Below are positions 5,101 through 6,142 of a stretch of DNA of 6,142 bases, piece after piece. The notes under the pieces were generated by a model, which was not told the DNA's origin, made no database searches, and saw nothing but the letters and a program-made list of their open reading frames with translations. Source of the stretch: Gemmatimonadota bacterium. Lineage in GTDB: Bacteria; Gemmatimonadota; Gemmatimonadetes; Longimicrobiales; Longimicrobiaceae. Location of the stretch: the NCBI GenBank assembly GCA_019348475.1, contig JAHWJJ010000291.1, positions 1 to 6,142 of the forward strand. Direction: 5' to 3'. A program made the translations under genes and the position numbers. Positions within the stretch are counted from its first letter, which is position 1, and each line of letters begins with the position of its first letter.

Positions 5101-5188
5101 AAGGGGTGAAGGGGTGAAGGGGTGAACGGGTGAACGGGTGAACGGGTGATCGGGTGATCGGGTGATCGGGTGATCGGGTGATCGGGTG
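5101..5188. repeat. octanucleotide tandem repeat (11 units) between kinase and regulator
   Basis: Eleven uninterrupted 8-bp units occur in three homogeneous blocks: AAGGGGTG three times (5101-5124), AACGGGTG three times (5125-5148) and ATCGGGTG five times (5149-5188). A degraded GGGGACAAG-like tail continues to about 5226. The coding-strand RNA is C-rich, built on CACCCGAT, and has no stop codon in any frame because eight is coprime to three. The tract ends 10 bp before the regulator's ATG and fills most of the 138-bp gap after the kinase stop. Such tracts can change length by slipped-strand mispairing. Five GATC sites occur at exact 8-bp spacing (5148-5183). Confidence 0.9.
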
Positions 5189-5228
5189 ATAAGGGGACAG
5201 GGGGACAAGGTGACAAGGGGACAAGGGA

Positions 5229-6142
5229 TCAGCCGGCGGAGGCCAGGGAGCGAGGTGGGGCTCCGCTGGCGTCGGGCGTATCGGGCTGGTGCAGGGGGAG
5301 GGTGAAGACGAAGCTGGCGCCGCGGCCGGGCTCGCTCTCCACCCAGATGCGCCCGCCGTGCGCCTCCACCAGCCCGCGCGCGATCGAGAGGCCCAGCCCC
5401 AGGCCCCGCCGGTCCGCGTGGCGCGCCTGCCAGAACGCCCCGAAGATGTGCGGCACCTGCTCCGGCGGAATGCCCGGCCCCGTGTCCGCCACCGAAAAGC
5501 GCACCTCGCCCTCCCCCGGCGCGCAGGCCAGCGTCACCACGCCCCCCTTCGGCGTGAACTTGACGGCGTTCCCCACCAGGTTGCTGATGATCTGCAGCAT
5601 CCGCTCGCCGTCCACCTCCACCGCGGGAAGGCGGTTCGCCGCCTGCACCGCCAGCCGCAGCCCGTGCGCCGCCGCCAGCGGGCCCAGCGCGTGGGCCGCC
5701 TCCGCCAGCAGCGCCGCCGGATCGCGGGGAAAGGTCTCCAGCGCCAGCGTGCCGCGCTCCATCCGCGACACCTCCAGCAGGTCCTGGATCAGCCCGTCCA
5801 TCCGCCTGGTGATGGCGCCGATGCGGTCCAGGCTTTCCCGCTCGAAGGCGCCCACGGAGGGGCGCAGCATGGACGACAGCATCTCCGCATCCATGCGGAT
5901 GGCCGTCAGCGGGTTGCGCAGGTCGTGCGCGACCACCGCCAGCGTGTGCTGCCGCGCCTCGGTGGCCGCCCGTGCCTCGCCGAAGAGGCGCGCGTTCTCC
6001 ACCGCCATCGCCGCGCGGCGCCCCAGCTCCTCCGCCAGCGCCGCCTCCGCGCCGCCGAAGCGCGCGCCGGGAGGCGTGCGCCCCTGCACCATCCGCCCCA
6101 CCGCGCGCCCCGCCGCCCGCCGCGGCCCCACCAGCGCCGCCT
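5229..6142 (-). CDS. sensor histidine kinase, C-terminal part (GAF remnant, HisKA, HATPase_c)
   Basis: The frame is open to the right edge, so the N-terminus is missing; a GTG at 6131 is internal, not the start. Counting from it, residues 1-50 match the end of a GAF sensory domain (A-L-A-E-E-L-G-R-R-A-A-M-A-V-E-N-A-R-L), which leads into a helical linker. HisKA has H69 in V-V-A-H-D-L-R-N-P-L (His codon at 5925-5927). HATPase_c shows the N box (I-S-N-L-V-G-N-A-V-K-F, 182-192), G1 (D-T-G-P-G-I, 216-221), F box (I-F-G-A-F-W-Q, 229-235) and G2 (G-L-G-L-G-L-S, 243-249). A short Pro/Ser tail follows. All catalytic motifs are intact, so it should autophosphorylate H69 and pass phosphate to D52 of the adjacent regulator. 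No membrane helix is visible in this part. The stop is in the same frame as the regulator start. Confidence 0.92.
   Translation of the reverse strand, partial: AALVGPRRAAGRAVGRMVQGRTPPGARFGGAEAALAEELGRRAAMAVENARLFGEARAATEARQHTLAVVAHDLRNPLTAIRMDAEMLSSMLRPSVGAFERESLDRIGAITRRMDGLIQDLLEVSRMERGTLALETFPRDPAALLAEAAHALGPLAAAHGLRLAVQAANRLPAVEVDGERMLQIISNLVGNAVKFTPKGGVVTLACAPGEGEVRFSVADTGPGIPPEQVPHIFGAFWQARHADRRGLGLGLSIARGLVEAHGGRIWVESEPGRGASFVFTLPLHQPDTPDASGAPPRSLASAG

Noticed and set aside
4275..5117. Plus-strand open frame opposite the regulator and HhH gene
   Set aside because: Antisense of clearly conserved receiver and LuxR domains; composition is typical of a GC-rich shadow frame.
5091..5216. 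42-residue N-terminal extension of the response regulator
   Set aside because: Starts at TTG without a Shine-Dalgarno and consists of the octanucleotide translated as a Pro/Ser/His repeat; the receiver domain begins precisely at ATG 5090.
5101..5226. Possible CRISPR array
   Set aside because: Units are contiguous 8-mers with no spacers, so it is a simple tandem repeat.

Overview
The window is uniformly GC-rich, uses G/C-ending codons, and mixes surface lipoproteins, a Uma2-family protein, a two-component system and scattered GC-rich hairpin repeats. This combination suggests a free-living or environmental bacterium such as a Gemmatimonadota/Longimicrobium-type lineage. That placement is inference from overall character; there is no rRNA or marker gene here.

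Layout. On the plus strand, 1-1020 is the 3' part of a lipoprotein with two bacterial Ig-like (Big_2) domains. The window opens exactly on what looks like its lipobox cysteine. A strong GC-rich hairpin follows at 1048-1087. Positions 1090-1640 carry no convincing gene and hold a cluster of related palindromic repeats. A small plus-strand gene encoding a 54-residue basic protein follows (1644-1808), with a good ribosome binding site and a hairpin terminator at 1842-1881. Everything from 1937 to the right edge is on the minus strand.

Read in transcription order (right to left), the minus strand holds five genes. First is the C-terminal part of a GAF-type sensor histidine kinase (6142-5229). Next comes a 138-bp gap made mostly of tandem octanucleotides, then a NarL/LuxR-type response regulator (5090-4446). 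An uncharacterised helix-hairpin-helix-like protein (4437-3838) follows; its Shine-Dalgarno overlaps the regulator's stop codon. Then come a Uma2/DUF820 nuclease-fold protein (3796-3167) and a seven-bladed FG-GAP/VCBS beta-propeller lipoprotein (3112-1937). The genes are closely spaced and may form one transcript, but a hairpin over the Uma2 stop codon could reduce transcription into the propeller gene.

How they work together: kinase and regulator are almost certainly a cognate pair. The helix-hairpin-helix gene is likely translationally coupled to the regulator. No shared function of the three downstream genes with the signalling pair can be shown. The two lipoproteins are probably surface or periplasmic binding/adhesion-type proteins. 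The most unusual features are the octanucleotide tract separating two same-frame signalling genes, the coupled helix-hairpin-helix gene of unknown function, and the palindromic repeat cluster upstream of the small gene.
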